The notes under the pieces are model-generated. The model had not been told where the DNA came from, made no database searches, and saw only the letters and a list, made by a program, of their open reading frames with translations. Both the position numbers and the translations under genes were made by a program. A DNA stretch of 64,000 bases from CAYSFW01 sp964620675 (GTDB lineage Bacteria; Pseudomonadota; Gammaproteobacteria; UWMA-0217): positions 1 to 64,000 of the forward strand of contig CAZUJU010000014.1 in assembly GCA_964620675.1 (NCBI GenBank), written 5' to 3'. Positions within the stretch are counted from its first letter, which is position 1, and each line of letters begins with the position of its first letter. Below, in pieces: positions 1 to 7,475 of this stretch.

Positions 1-640
1 CCTTGCGGGTGCGCAGGTAGTCGAGCAGCTCGTCGACCACCAGCAGCAGGCCGTGCTCGGGGAAGACCTCGCCGAACTTGGCCATCATGTCTTCGAAGGC
101 CCGCTTGTGGCTGGTGATAGTTCCGGCTTCGGGGAACACATACTCCACGCCGAGTTTTTCGAGGTGCTCTTCCAGCTCGGCCACCAGGATGTCGCGCAGG
201 GACATGGTGGTGGCTCCGATTTCGGTACGGATGACCTTGAAGCGCCCGGCGATCTGAGCGGCTGCGTCGCGGACACCATCGTTCTTCAGCCCTTCCAGCA
301 GGGAGGCGTCTGCGGCAAGGCTGGAGACCACCGACATCAAGTGCGACTTACCGGTGCCGTAGTTACCGACCACCAGCAGGCCCTTGTTGTCGACCGGCTG
401 GTCGAACTGCATCTGAGGAATGACAAGCTGCGTGAGCCGTTCCGCCATTTCCTCGGAAATGACATAGGTGTTCACGAGGGTGTGCGCGGCGCTCGATTTG
501 TCCGCGTCACGCAACTGAACGACCGACTCAATCGGGTCGAATTGGATAAGGTCTCCGTATTTGAGTCGGCCCGTCCCTGGGGCTCCCCCTATGGGCGCAC
601 CTGCGGTGCGTCCAAATTCCCTGTCCTGTGAATTTGTCAT
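1..640 (-). CDS. BREX type 3-like large ATPase (BrxC/DUF6079 type), N-terminal part
   Basis: An open frame of 213 codons starts at the ATG at 638-640 and runs off the left edge without a stop, so only the N-terminus is visible. Residues 92-99 read GNYGTGKS, a Walker A P-loop, and residues 198-205 (LLLVVDEL) look like Walker B. The text from about residue 26 (LKYGDLIQFDPIE) resembles the start of large DUF6079/BrxC-type ATPases of phage-defence (BREX) loci. That family assignment is from memory. Its ATG overlaps the stop of the upstream brxF as ATGA, which implies translational coupling. The first ~25 residues are encoded by a palindromic repeat also found in brxF, so the native start may lie further in. 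ATP hydrolysis is likely. The role in BREX is inferred from the neighbours. Confidence 0.7.
   Translation of the reverse strand, partial: MTNSQDREFGRTAGAPIGGAPGTGRLKYGDLIQFDPIESVVQLRDADKSSAAHTLVNTYVISEEMAERLTQLVIPQMQFDQPVDNKGLLVVGNYGTGKSHLMSVVSSLAADASLLEGLKNDGVRDAAAQIAGRFKVIRTEIGATTMSLRDILVAELEEHLEKLGVEYVFPEAGTITSHKRAFEDMMAKFGEVFPEHGLLLVVDELLDYLRTRK
569..637. repeat. Palindromic repeat, copy B, at the 5' end of the large ATPase gene
   Basis: Roughly 70 bases resembling copy A at 672-742. Shared blocks on the plus strand are a GGCC(C)GTCC block, a C-run followed by GGGCGC, and CCAAAT..GTCCTG..ATTTGT. The last block is itself an inverted repeat (AAATTC / GAATTT here). It encodes residues 2-24 of the ATPase and touches the brxF stop codon. 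Confidence 0.55.
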
Positions 641-1227
641 GCTTGTCCTGCCTCTCTATTGTTTATTGATGCCAGGCCGTCCGTGGCCTGCCCCCCTTCG
701 GGCGCGCTTTGCACGGCCAAATCCGCCGTCCTGCGGATTTGTGCCTCATCGACCGTGGCCTTGCCATCCATGCCCACGATCAGCGCATCAACCGAGTCAT
801 AGCTGCGGTACTCGGGATGGCCGATTTCGGCGTATAAAAGCCTCCCGGAGGTCATGGTTCCGTTCCATGAAGCCACCACGGCCCGGTTTCTCGAAAGGCC
901 CTGCAACAGGCGCAAAGGGTCCTGCTGGAGGTCCTTGTCGAATAGGATCTCGAGATTATCCAGCACCACTAATCCTTGAGCCTCGTCGGCGATCTGGTCG
1001 AGGATGCCCGGCAACCGAAGTGACCGCTGCTTCGCTGTCAATTCCAGGAGTTCACTTGAAAGCGCCAGATTGACGTTGATGACGGATGCCCCGAACTCTT
1101 CAGCGACATCCCGAAGAACGCCGGTCTTGCCAGAACCGGTCTCACCCACCAGCAACACCAGGCGGTGATACAAGCCTTCGGCTGCCTGCAGGGATCGTTT
1201 TATCTTGTCGTGAATCGGCTCGGCCAT
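637..1227 (-). CDS. brxF: BrxF-like P-loop protein of a BREX type 3 locus
   Basis: 196-residue P-loop NTPase. GETGSGKT at residues 28-35 is Walker A and GLVVLDN around 85-91 is Walker B. The conserved stretch QDPLRLLQGLSRNR, followed by WNG and HPEYR, is what I remember of BrxF, the small ATPase diagnostic of BREX type 3. BrxF normally ends near residue 150, just after the HPEYR region. Here about 43 extra residues (154-196) follow, and a palindromic repeat encodes much of them. The gene sits 9 bases after the stop of the helix-turn-helix gene and overlaps the next ATPase by an ATGA. BREX distinguishes self from phage DNA, usually by methylation. The methylase, PglZ and helicase genes would have to lie beyond the left edge. 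Confidence 0.75.
   Translation of the reverse strand: MAEPIHDKIKRSLQAAEGLYHRLVLLVGETGSGKTGVLRDVAEEFGASVINVNLALSSELLELTAKQRSLRLPGILDQIADEAQGLVVLDNLEILFDKDLQQDPLRLLQGLSRNRAVVASWNGTMTSGRLLYAEIGHPEYRSYDSVDALIVGMDGKATVDEAQIRRTADLAVQSAPEGGQATDGLASINNREAGQA
672..742. repeat. Palindromic repeat, copy A, in the 3' end of brxF
   Basis: Resembles copy B in the same orientation. Its clearest palindrome is AAATCCGC...GCGGATTT at 719-740. It is translated in brxF in a different reading frame from copy B in the ATPase gene, so the similarity is at DNA level and is not a protein repeat. Confidence 0.55.
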
Positions 1228-1236
1228 GGTCGCTCC

Positions 1237-1440
1237 TTATTGCTCGGTGTCCGGCTTATCGGATTTATCAGCCGCACCGCCGGAGCGGACCCATTCGTCC
1301 ACTTCGTCTTGTTTGAACATCCAGCGACGGCCGACACGATGACCGGGCATAGCCCGTTGCTCGATCCACTTGTAGACCGTCTCGTTGCTTACATTCAGAT
1401 ATTTGCAAATGTCATCGACCGTCAGCCATCTCTCATCCAT
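1237..1440 (-). CDS. Helix-turn-helix (excisionase/MerR-like) DNA-binding protein
   Basis: 67 residues starting at the ATG at 1438-1440, which follows a purine-rich ribosome-binding site (GGACGAAGG). The protein reads as a winged helix of the excisionase class: LTVDDICKYLNVSNETVYKW, then a short wing RVGRRWMFKQDEVDEW. A longer in-frame start at 1512 exists but lacks a convincing ribosome site. Such proteins often open phage-defence cassettes and may regulate them. It is probably the first gene of the leftward brxF operon. A role as autoregulator or as a DNA-recognition subunit cannot be told apart from sequence alone. Confidence 0.75.
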   Translation of the reverse strand: MDERWLTVDDICKYLNVSNETVYKWIEQRAMPGHRVGRRWMFKQDEVDEWVRSGGAADKSDKPDTEQ

Positions 1441-1801
1441 AGCCTTCGTCCTTCGTTCATCATGTTTTCGGTAAAAGCCCGAAGGTCTCCGGGAAACCCG
1501 AAATCCGGACACAGTGCCGCAAATTAACTCTTACAAATTACGTTGACCGAATGCCAATTTCAATCGTTTTGTACCGAATAGAGACGACTTCTCAGAAAGG
1601 AGGCCAAAAGCATAGTTTGCAACATACGCCGTCACGGGTCTTGATTTCGGTCAAATCACTTTCCCGCCTTAATACCTTAACTTGTTACTCGGGTATTCGA
1701 GAGGGTGCATTCGCGTCGTTTTAGGCCGCGCAGTCGGGCGGATCGACGGCGATATACGCGGATTCGCCTGGTTTGATTCACGCTGATTCGAGGACAGGTT
1801 G
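1441..1801. other. Divergent intergenic region between the BREX operon and the SDR gene
   Basis: About 360 bases with no gene I can support. It is richer in A and T than its surroundings, especially 1520-1690, as expected for the promoters of two diverging genes. I could not pick a promoter with confidence. Confidence 0.5.
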
Positions 1802-2635
1802 ATGGAAAAAATCGTACTGATTACCGGGGCCGCGTCGGGCATGGGCAAGGCCACCGCGATCTATCTGGCGCAACAGGGTTATCGCGTATACGCCGGGTTG
1901 CGGCGCGCGAACGGCGAGGCGCTGCTGCACGAGGCGTCGGAGCTGAATGTGTCGGTGAACACCGTGCCGCTGGACGTACAGGACACGGCATCGGTGAAAC
2001 ACGCGGTCGCCGAGGTGTTGCGGCGCGAGGGTCGGATCGACGTGCTGGTCAACAATGCCGGCTATGGTCTGCTCGCGACGGTGGAGGACGGCACCGATGA
2101 CGAAATGATCCGCCAGTTCGATGTCAATGTATTCGGGGTGTTGCGCATGACGCGCGAGGTGCTGCCGATCATGCGCGCGCAACACGGCGGCGTCATCATC
2201 AATATCAGTTCATTTCTGGGACGGATGGGCCTGCCGCTGCTGGCGCACTACAACGCGAGCAAGTACGCGGTGGAGGGCATTACCGATTCGCTGCGTTTCG
2301 AAGTCGCGCCGTTCAATATCCGGGTGCATGCCATCCAGTCCGGTTTGTTCGGCACCAACTTCGTGCGCTCGGGCCTCGCCGCCAATGCGGCGACGACCGC
2401 TCCGGATTCACCCTACGCCGCCCTGGTCTCGCATTTCGCGCCGATGGTGGCCAAGGCGATCAACGAGGGACCCTCGCCGATGCCGATCGCCGAAGCTGTG
2501 CGCATGATTATCGAAGACGAAAACGCGCCGATTGCCGTGCCCGTTGGCGCGGAGGCGGAGACCTTTATGCCGCTCAGAAAAAGCCTGAGCGATGCGGCGT
2601 TTGAGCGGAAGGTCAAGGAGACCTTCGGCCTATAG
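1802..2635 (+). CDS. Short-chain dehydrogenase/reductase (SDR family)
   Basis: 277-residue classical SDR that would oxidise or reduce a hydroxyl/keto group with NAD(P). The cofactor motif TGAASGMG is at residues 8-15, NNAG at 84-87, the catalytic Ser at about 137 (INISS), and the catalytic Tyr150-x3-Lys154 lies in YNASK. Start: an ATG at 1802 sits 6-7 bases after AGGACAGG. A TTG one codon earlier would also fit. No partner gene on the same strand indicates a substrate. It stands alone between the BREX locus and the TlpA cassette. The family is certain; the substrate is unknown. Confidence 0.9.
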   Translation: MEKIVLITGAASGMGKATAIYLAQQGYRVYAGLRRANGEALLHEASELNVSVNTVPLDVQDTASVKHAVAEVLRREGRIDVLVNNAGYGLLATVEDGTDDEMIRQFDVNVFGVLRMTREVLPIMRAQHGGVIINISSFLGRMGLPLLAHYNASKYAVEGITDSLRFEVAPFNIRVHAIQSGLFGTNFVRSGLAANAATTAPDSPYAALVSHFAPMVAKAINEGPSPMPIAEAVRMIIEDENAPIAVPVGAEAETFMPLRKSLSDAAFERKVKETFGL

Positions 2636-3021
2636 GTCGAACAAGGGAGTGGGAAATGTACTCGGCGGGTTATCTGGCCGGGTACCACTCCCACTGCTGC
2701 ATGCGTCCGACGTAAACACCAGCCACCGACCGGTGAGCCTGGACACACCCCTTCTTCACAAGTTTTTGACGCGGCGAGTGTTAGCGTAGCGCCCAACGTG
2801 AAATGCCTGATTCCCAGGTGCACCACTCCAGGTCGGTCAGGCGGGAACGTCGGTCGCGGGAAGGCGGCCACCGCAACGGGCTTGTCGAACACCTGCGACC
2901 CGGGCAGACCGAATCCAGTTGCCTGCATAAAAGGCACCGGAAGCGATCACCCGCGCTTGAAAAAAATTGGGCCGCCCTGCTGCCGAACTACGAATTAACT
3001 GAAATCCCACGGGTAAAACAA
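2636..3021. other. Intergenic region before the TlpA cassette
   Basis: About 385 bases without a supportable gene. The open frame of the TlpA gene extends upstream into it from a possible start at 2803, but that part is low-complexity and lacks a signal peptide, so I treat it as non-coding leader. Confidence 0.5.
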
Positions 3022-3498
3022 ATGAGACTTAAACCAATCGCCGCCCTGCTGTTCGGGTTGGCCTGTTCGCCGCTACCAGCGGCTGATCTCGCCACAACGC
3101 TGGAGCAGTACCAGGGAAAAGTGGTGTACCTGGATTTTTGGGCATCGTGGTGTAGCCCGTGCAAGAAATCCTTTCCATGGATGCAAGAAATGCAGTCGCG
3201 ATATGGTAACCAAGGCTTACAGGTGGTCGCCGTATCGGTGGACGAAAGCGAGGCGGACATGAAAAAGTTCCTCGCGACCCAAGCGGTCGATTTCGCTGTG
3301 GTGCATGACCCGAAAGGCACCCTGGCGCAGAGTTATGCGCTGGTCGGCATGCCGTCGAGTTTCCTGCTGGACCGTAACGGCACCGTCGTCGCGCGCCATG
3401 TCGGTTTCAATGCCGCGAGTGCCGCGGAGTATGAGGCGGGCATCGCGGCGCAACTCGGCCGCGCCGTACCTAACCCTCTGGCAGACTCGAGCAAATGA
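3022..3498 (+). CDS. Secreted thioredoxin-like (TlpA/ResA-type) disulfide reductase
   Basis: 158 residues from the ATG at 3022. An N-terminal signal peptide (about residues 1-20, ending LPAAD) exports it to the periplasm. The thioredoxin active site WCSPC is at residues 43-47, and the cis-proline loop reads VGMPSSFLLD. It probably reduces disulfides in a periplasmic client. The gene opens a tightly overlapping run (TlpA, DUF4266, DUF3570, then ApbE), and its stop overlaps the next ATG. The cysteines at the C-terminus of the next protein (GGGCGCN) are an obvious candidate client, which is an inference. A start at 2803 is possible but would bury the signal peptide. Confidence 0.85.
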   Translation: MRLKPIAALLFGLACSPLPAADLATTLEQYQGKVVYLDFWASWCSPCKKSFPWMQEMQSRYGNQGLQVVAVSVDESEADMKKFLATQAVDFAVVHDPKGTLAQSYALVGMPSSFLLDRNGTVVARHVGFNAASAAEYEAGIAAQLGRAVPNPLADSSK

Positions 3499-3707
3499 AA
3501 AATTCAGTGATGGTGCTATTGGTGCTGACGCTCAGCGCATGCGCCGCGCACGGCGTTGAGCCATGGCAGCGCGGGGTCCTGGCAAAACCGGAGATGGCGC
3601 TCGAAGCGGCCAAACTCGATTTCGCGATCGATGATCACATCTATTTCAGCAAGGAAGGCGCCAGTGGCGGCCGCAGCTTCGCCGGCGGAGGTTGCGGATG
3701 CAACTGA
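3495..3707 (+). CDS. DUF4266 small lipoprotein with C-terminal Cys-Gly-Cys
   Basis: 70-residue lipoprotein. The signal peptide ends in the lipobox LSAC, so Cys16 would be lipidated. The mature part reads GVEPWQRGVLAKPEM, then a short helix and DHIYFSKE, and ends in GGGCGCN. This matches my memory of DUF4266, a family of unknown function. The start codon overlaps the TlpA stop (ATGA), and the 3' end overlaps the DUF3570 start by 10 bases, so all three are translationally linked. The invariant-looking C-terminal CGC suggests metal binding or a redox-active disulfide handled by the TlpA protein. This is unproven. Confidence 0.85.
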   Translation: MKNSVMVLLVLTLSACAAHGVEPWQRGVLAKPEMALEAAKLDFAIDDHIYFSKEGASGGRSFAGGGCGCN

Positions 3708-4951
3708 ATAATCGCAAACCCATACGTGTAGCGCTCGGCGCGGCCGCCTGTGCGCTGCTGAATACGGCGCAAGCGGAGCATGGCTGGGAAGTCGACAGTG
3801 CGGTGCTGTTTTACTCGGAACCCGACCGGGTTTCGGCAGTCGAGCCGGTGGTCAGCGCACGCAAGGAAATCGCGCCGGACGAATTTCTAACCGTCAAGGC
3901 AACCGTCGATACGCTCACCGGCGCCTCGGCCAACGGTGCGACGGCGACCAACACGGTGCAAACCTTCACCCGACCGTCGGGCAAAGGCAGTTACACCACA
4001 GCCCCTGGCGAAACCCCGCTCGACGACACCTTTCGCGACACCCGCGTTGCCCTGTCCGCCAACTGGGATCGCCCGCTAAATCGCCTGTCACGCTACAACC
4101 TCGGTGCGAACGTTTCGAAGGAATACGATTACACCTCGCTGGGACTGAGCGGCCAATTCAGCCGCGACCTGAACAACCGCAACACCACCGTGTCCGCCGG
4201 ACTCGCCTACGCCCTCGACGCGATCGAGCCGGAGGGCGGTATTCCAAAACCGTTTGCGTCGATGGTGGCGCCCGGCGCCGAGCAACCGCGTACCGACTCA
4301 TCCGACGACAAAACCACGCTTGACCTGCTGCTGGGGATCACCCAAGTGCTGGGTAAGAACACCATCGCGCAGGCCAATCTGTCGTTCAGCCAGTCGGACG
4401 GTTATCTCACCGATCCATTCAAGATACTCAGCGTCGTGGATGGCGCAAGTGGCATCACTCGCGACTATGTGTACGAGAATCGCCCCGATTCACGGCAAAA
4501 GTCCAGCCTCTACGGCGCGCTCAAGCATTATTTGGATGGCGATATTCTCAGCGCCAGTTATCGTTATTACACCGACGATTGGGGCGTCGACTCGCATACC
4601 CTGGATTTGGCGTATCGCTGGCAGTTCGCCGATAAACACTATCTGCAACCGCACCTGCGTTATTATTCGCAATCGGCCGCCGATTTTTATCGGCACAGCC
4701 TGAGCGACGCCGCCCCCCTGCCGAAACTGGCTACCGCCGACTATCGCCTCGGCGAATATGACGCGTCGACCGTCGGATTAAAATACGGCTTCGGTTTCGC
4801 TAATGGCAGCGAATTCAGCGTGCGCGCGGAATATTATCTGCAAAGCGGCGACAGTCATCCGGACAGCGCCATCGGTATCCAGAAAACCCAGGATCTGTTC
4901 CCGGACGTTGACGCCTATATACTGCAACTCAATTACAGCTTTCGGTGGTAG
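3698..4951 (+). CDS. DUF3570 outer-membrane beta-barrel-like protein with flavinylation motif
   Basis: 417 residues from the ATG at 3698 (a TTG at 3692 would add two). The signal peptide is cleaved after about residue 26 (NTAQA). The rest is rich in alternating aromatic/polar strands and ends in YSFRW, a typical outer-membrane beta-barrel terminus. Residues 71-77 read DTLTGAS, which fits the ApbE target pattern D-x-x-[ST]-G-A-[ST], so Thr74 could carry FMN through a phosphoester. The gene ends 9 bases before an apbE start codon. Family DUF3570 has no established function. I infer a surface or outer-membrane flavoprotein, perhaps passing electrons across the outer membrane with the DUF4266 lipoprotein. 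Confidence 0.8.
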   Translation: MQLNNRKPIRVALGAAACALLNTAQAEHGWEVDSAVLFYSEPDRVSAVEPVVSARKEIAPDEFLTVKATVDTLTGASANGATATNTVQTFTRPSGKGSYTTAPGETPLDDTFRDTRVALSANWDRPLNRLSRYNLGANVSKEYDYTSLGLSGQFSRDLNNRNTTVSAGLAYALDAIEPEGGIPKPFASMVAPGAEQPRTDSSDDKTTLDLLLGITQVLGKNTIAQANLSFSQSDGYLTDPFKILSVVDGASGITRDYVYENRPDSRQKSSLYGALKHYLDGDILSASYRYYTDDWGVDSHTLDLAYRWQFADKHYLQPHLRYYSQSAADFYRHSLSDAAPLPKLATADYRLGEYDASTVGLKYGFGFANGSEFSVRAEYYLQSGDSHPDSAIGIQKTQDLFPDVDAYILQLNYSFRW

Positions 4952-4960
4952 GCTCCGCAC

Positions 4961-5863
4961 GTGCCTTCGTCGTCAGACGGATTCGAGCTGAAACAAGCAG
5001 ACGGCCACTGGTGTGGCCGCTTTGAGGCCATGGCCAGTCCCTGCGAACTGTTGATCGAGGTGGCCGATCGAGACACTGCGGAACGCCTCACCGCGCGGGT
5101 GTACGCCGAGGCGCTGCGTATCGAACGGAAGTTCAGCCGCTACCGCAATGACAATATCGTCCACGCCATTAACCAAAGCGCCGGAAAACCGCTGCGACTG
5201 GACGCCGAAACGGCCTTGCTGATGGATTTTGCGGCGCAATGCCACGCGCTGAGCGACGGTCTGTTCGACATCACCTCGGGCGTTCTGCGCAAAACCTGGC
5301 GCTTTGATGGTGGCAACCGCCTCCCCGCCGCCGAAGACGTCGCGGTACTGCTGCCTTATCTGGGTTGGCACAAGCTCTCGTGGCGTAACCCGGAATTGAT
5401 ACTGCCCGCCGGTATGGAACTGGATTTTGGCGGCATCGGCAAGGAATACGCCGTCGACCGCGCATTCGAAAGCCTGACCGCGGTTTGCGACGTGCCGTTC
5501 CTGATCAATTTTGGCGGTGACCTGCGCGCGAGCGGTGCGCGTCGAGATGGTGCGTCGTGGTCCGTTGGCGTGGAAAATCCCTACACCCTAGGTGGCACGG
5601 CACTGGCGGCGATTCGCATTTCCGCTGGAGCCCTCGCCACCAGCGGCGACAGCCGACGCTTCTTGCAGGTCGATGGCAAACGCTACAGCCATATTCTCGA
5701 CCCAGGTAGCGGCTGGCCGGTCGAAAACGCGCCGCGCTCGGTCACGGTCGCGGCGCCGACCGCGATCGAGGCCGGCATGTTGGCCACACTGGGATCACTC
5801 CAAGGCGCCGACGCCGAGGTTTTTCTTGCGGCTCAAGCAGTGAGTTACTGGGTTTTGCGGTAA
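4961..5863 (+). CDS. apbE: FAD:protein FMN transferase (ApbE family)
   Basis: 300 residues from a GTG start. ApbE enzymes move FMN from FAD onto Ser/Thr of a target protein using Mg2+. Family hallmarks visible are LSDGLFDITSG, LDFGGIGKEYAVDRA, INFGGDLRASG, ALATSGDSRRF and YSHILDPGSG. The adjacent DUF3570 protein carries a matching acceptor motif and is the likely client. The odd point is the N-terminus: it begins MPSSSDGFELKQ with no signal peptide or lipobox, whereas most ApbE proteins are periplasmic. Either it flavinylates before export, or the true start is misjudged. The in-frame extension upstream is short, so the latter seems unlikely. Confidence 0.92.
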   Translation: MPSSSDGFELKQADGHWCGRFEAMASPCELLIEVADRDTAERLTARVYAEALRIERKFSRYRNDNIVHAINQSAGKPLRLDAETALLMDFAAQCHALSDGLFDITSGVLRKTWRFDGGNRLPAAEDVAVLLPYLGWHKLSWRNPELILPAGMELDFGGIGKEYAVDRAFESLTAVCDVPFLINFGGDLRASGARRDGASWSVGVENPYTLGGTALAAIRISAGALATSGDSRRFLQVDGKRYSHILDPGSGWPVENAPRSVTVAAPTAIEAGMLATLGSLQGADAEVFLAAQAVSYWVLR

Positions 5864-5877
5864 GTTTTCGAACCGCA

Positions 5878-5908
5878 ACCGGGCACCGCGTTCGCGCGGC
5901 TGCCGGGT
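5878..5908. terminator. Hairpin with TTCG loop between apbE and the dehydrogenase gene
   Basis: Arms ACCGGGCACCGCG and CGCGGCTGCCGGGT flank a TTCG tetraloop. It lies between two convergent gene ends, so it could terminate both. There is no clear T-run on either side. Confidence 0.45.
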
Positions 5909-5971
5909 CGACGGCGCTGCAACGAAATCAATCGCGGGATACTGGATGGGCGAAGGGGCGCAACGCGGCCC

Positions 5972-6937
5972 CTATACCAGCCGATCGCGCGGTTCGTTCC
6001 CGGCCATGATCGCAGCGAGATTGTCGAGCGCGCGCATTCCCATTGCATCGCGCGTTTCGCGGGTCGCGCTGCCGATGTGCGGGAGCAGGAAGGCGTTATC
6101 GAGACTGCGATAGCGCGGGTCGATATTCGGCTCGTGGTTGAATACGTCGAGCCCCGCCGCGAACAGCTTGCCGGAGTTGAGCGCAGCGATCAGTGCATCG
6201 TCGTCGATCACTGCCCCGCGCGCGGTGTTGACCACGACCGCACCGTCGGGCAGCAAGGCGATGCGCTCGGCGTTCAACAGGTGATGGGTCTCCGGTGTTG
6301 CCGGACAATGGATCGAGAAAAAATCGCTCTCGCCCAGCAAGGTCTCCAGCGCCGGGTGAAATTGGGCGCCGTACTCGAGCGTCGGATCCAGCCGGCGTCG
6401 ATTGTAATAGTGAATCCGCATGTCGAATCCGCGCGCACGCCGCGCCATCACCTGCCCGACCCGCCCCATGCCGAGGATGCCAAGGCGCTTTCCAGTCACT
6501 TCAATACCGAGTTGTCCAATCGCACTCCAATCGGCCCAGGCGTTGTTGCGCAATAACGCCGCGCTTTCGTACGCACGTCTCGCCGCCGCCAGCAGCAACA
6601 GCATCGCAACCTCTGCGGTGGCGTTGCTGAGCACATCAGGGGTATTGGTTACGACGATCCCGCGCGCCTTGGCTGCCGCCAGATCGATATGATCGTAACC
6701 GACCGAATAGCTACAAACCGCCCGCACGCTCGCGGGGAGCCGGGCGATAACATCCGCGTCAAGACACTCGGTGTGGCAGGGGATGATCGCGACCGCACCG
6801 TCCGCGCGAGCCAGCAGTTCGTCCCGGCCGTAGACGACATCGGCAAGGTTCAGGCGCGGCGCGTATTCGCGTTGCAGGCGGCACTCAACCGCCTCGGGTA
6901 AACGGCGGGTGACCAAAACAATCGGCTTACTGTTCAT
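5972..6937 (-). CDS. D-2-hydroxyacid dehydrogenase (glyoxylate/hydroxypyruvate reductase-like)
   Basis: 321 residues from the ATG at 6935-6937 (a TTG at 6964 is possible but less likely). NAD(P)-binding motif: LGILGMGRVGQ. The catalytic trio of the family is visible as Arg in NTARGAVID, Glu in DVFNHEP and His in LLPHIGSAT. The substrate-binding loop reads YSVGYDHID. Enzymes with these signatures reduce glyoxylate or hydroxypyruvate, or act on related D-2-hydroxyacids. The gene is convergent with apbE and has no operon partner. Family certain, substrate uncertain. Confidence 0.9.
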   Translation of the reverse strand: MNSKPIVLVTRRLPEAVECRLQREYAPRLNLADVVYGRDELLARADGAVAIIPCHTECLDADVIARLPASVRAVCSYSVGYDHIDLAAAKARGIVVTNTPDVLSNATAEVAMLLLLAAARRAYESAALLRNNAWADWSAIGQLGIEVTGKRLGILGMGRVGQVMARRARGFDMRIHYYNRRRLDPTLEYGAQFHPALETLLGESDFFSIHCPATPETHHLLNAERIALLPDGAVVVNTARGAVIDDDALIAALNSGKLFAAGLDVFNHEPNIDPRYRSLDNAFLLPHIGSATRETRDAMGMRALDNLAAIMAGNEPRDRLV

Positions 6938-7475
6938 GCTGATATTCGCTTTTGGCGCGGGCAACGCTGGGGTGGATTTTACGCCGCGGCGGCACGCGAT
7001 CCCGGATGACCCCGGCGCCGTAAGTCTCGCGACTCGCGTTCAATGATATTGTCGAACCCAATACCCGGCAATCTAACGCGACGCCGTGGACGCTCGCGGA
7101 GCCGAGTTGTCCATCGGTTAATGCAGGCGCGACCAAACGTCACGCAACGACGACGCCCAAGGTAAATCCCCCATCCGCCAGCACAAATCACGAACAACAA
7201 CCGGTCGACGCACACAGAGGTTGTGAAACAATACCCCGTCGTAGCGAGCGCGCCGCTGGACGTGGTGGTCAAGGCGCGAGCGCTAGAATATCTGGACGGG
7301 AGGCGCACCCGCGGGACCCGATTGAATGGTCTTTGCAACGCAACTCGCCGCTTTCACGCGGTTGGCGGGATATTTTCACAGCCGCGCCGACCGGGCGAAC
7401 GATTCGCGGTAACACCGCCGCGTCTGCCATCGTGCGATATCAGTGTCCGATCGACTGGAAGCCCCGGAGAAGTCT
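6938..7475. other. Intergenic region holding a degenerate palindromic element
   Basis: About 540 bases between two divergent genes. A decayed copy of the MITE-like element seen at 53282-53467 occupies about 7214-7384. The rest shows no gene. A ribosome-binding site GGAGAAG precedes the next gene. Confidence 0.5.
7214..7384. repeat. Degenerate copy of the MITE-like palindromic element
   Basis: The left end resembles the 53282 copy in order and spacing (CAGAG..TGTGAAA..AAT.CCCCG, later CGTGGTG..CAAGGCGC). The right end reads TTTGCAACGCA and then GCGGGATATTTTCACAG, which matches the right end of that copy. The centre has diverged and no longer forms the long perfect stem. Confidence 0.55.
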
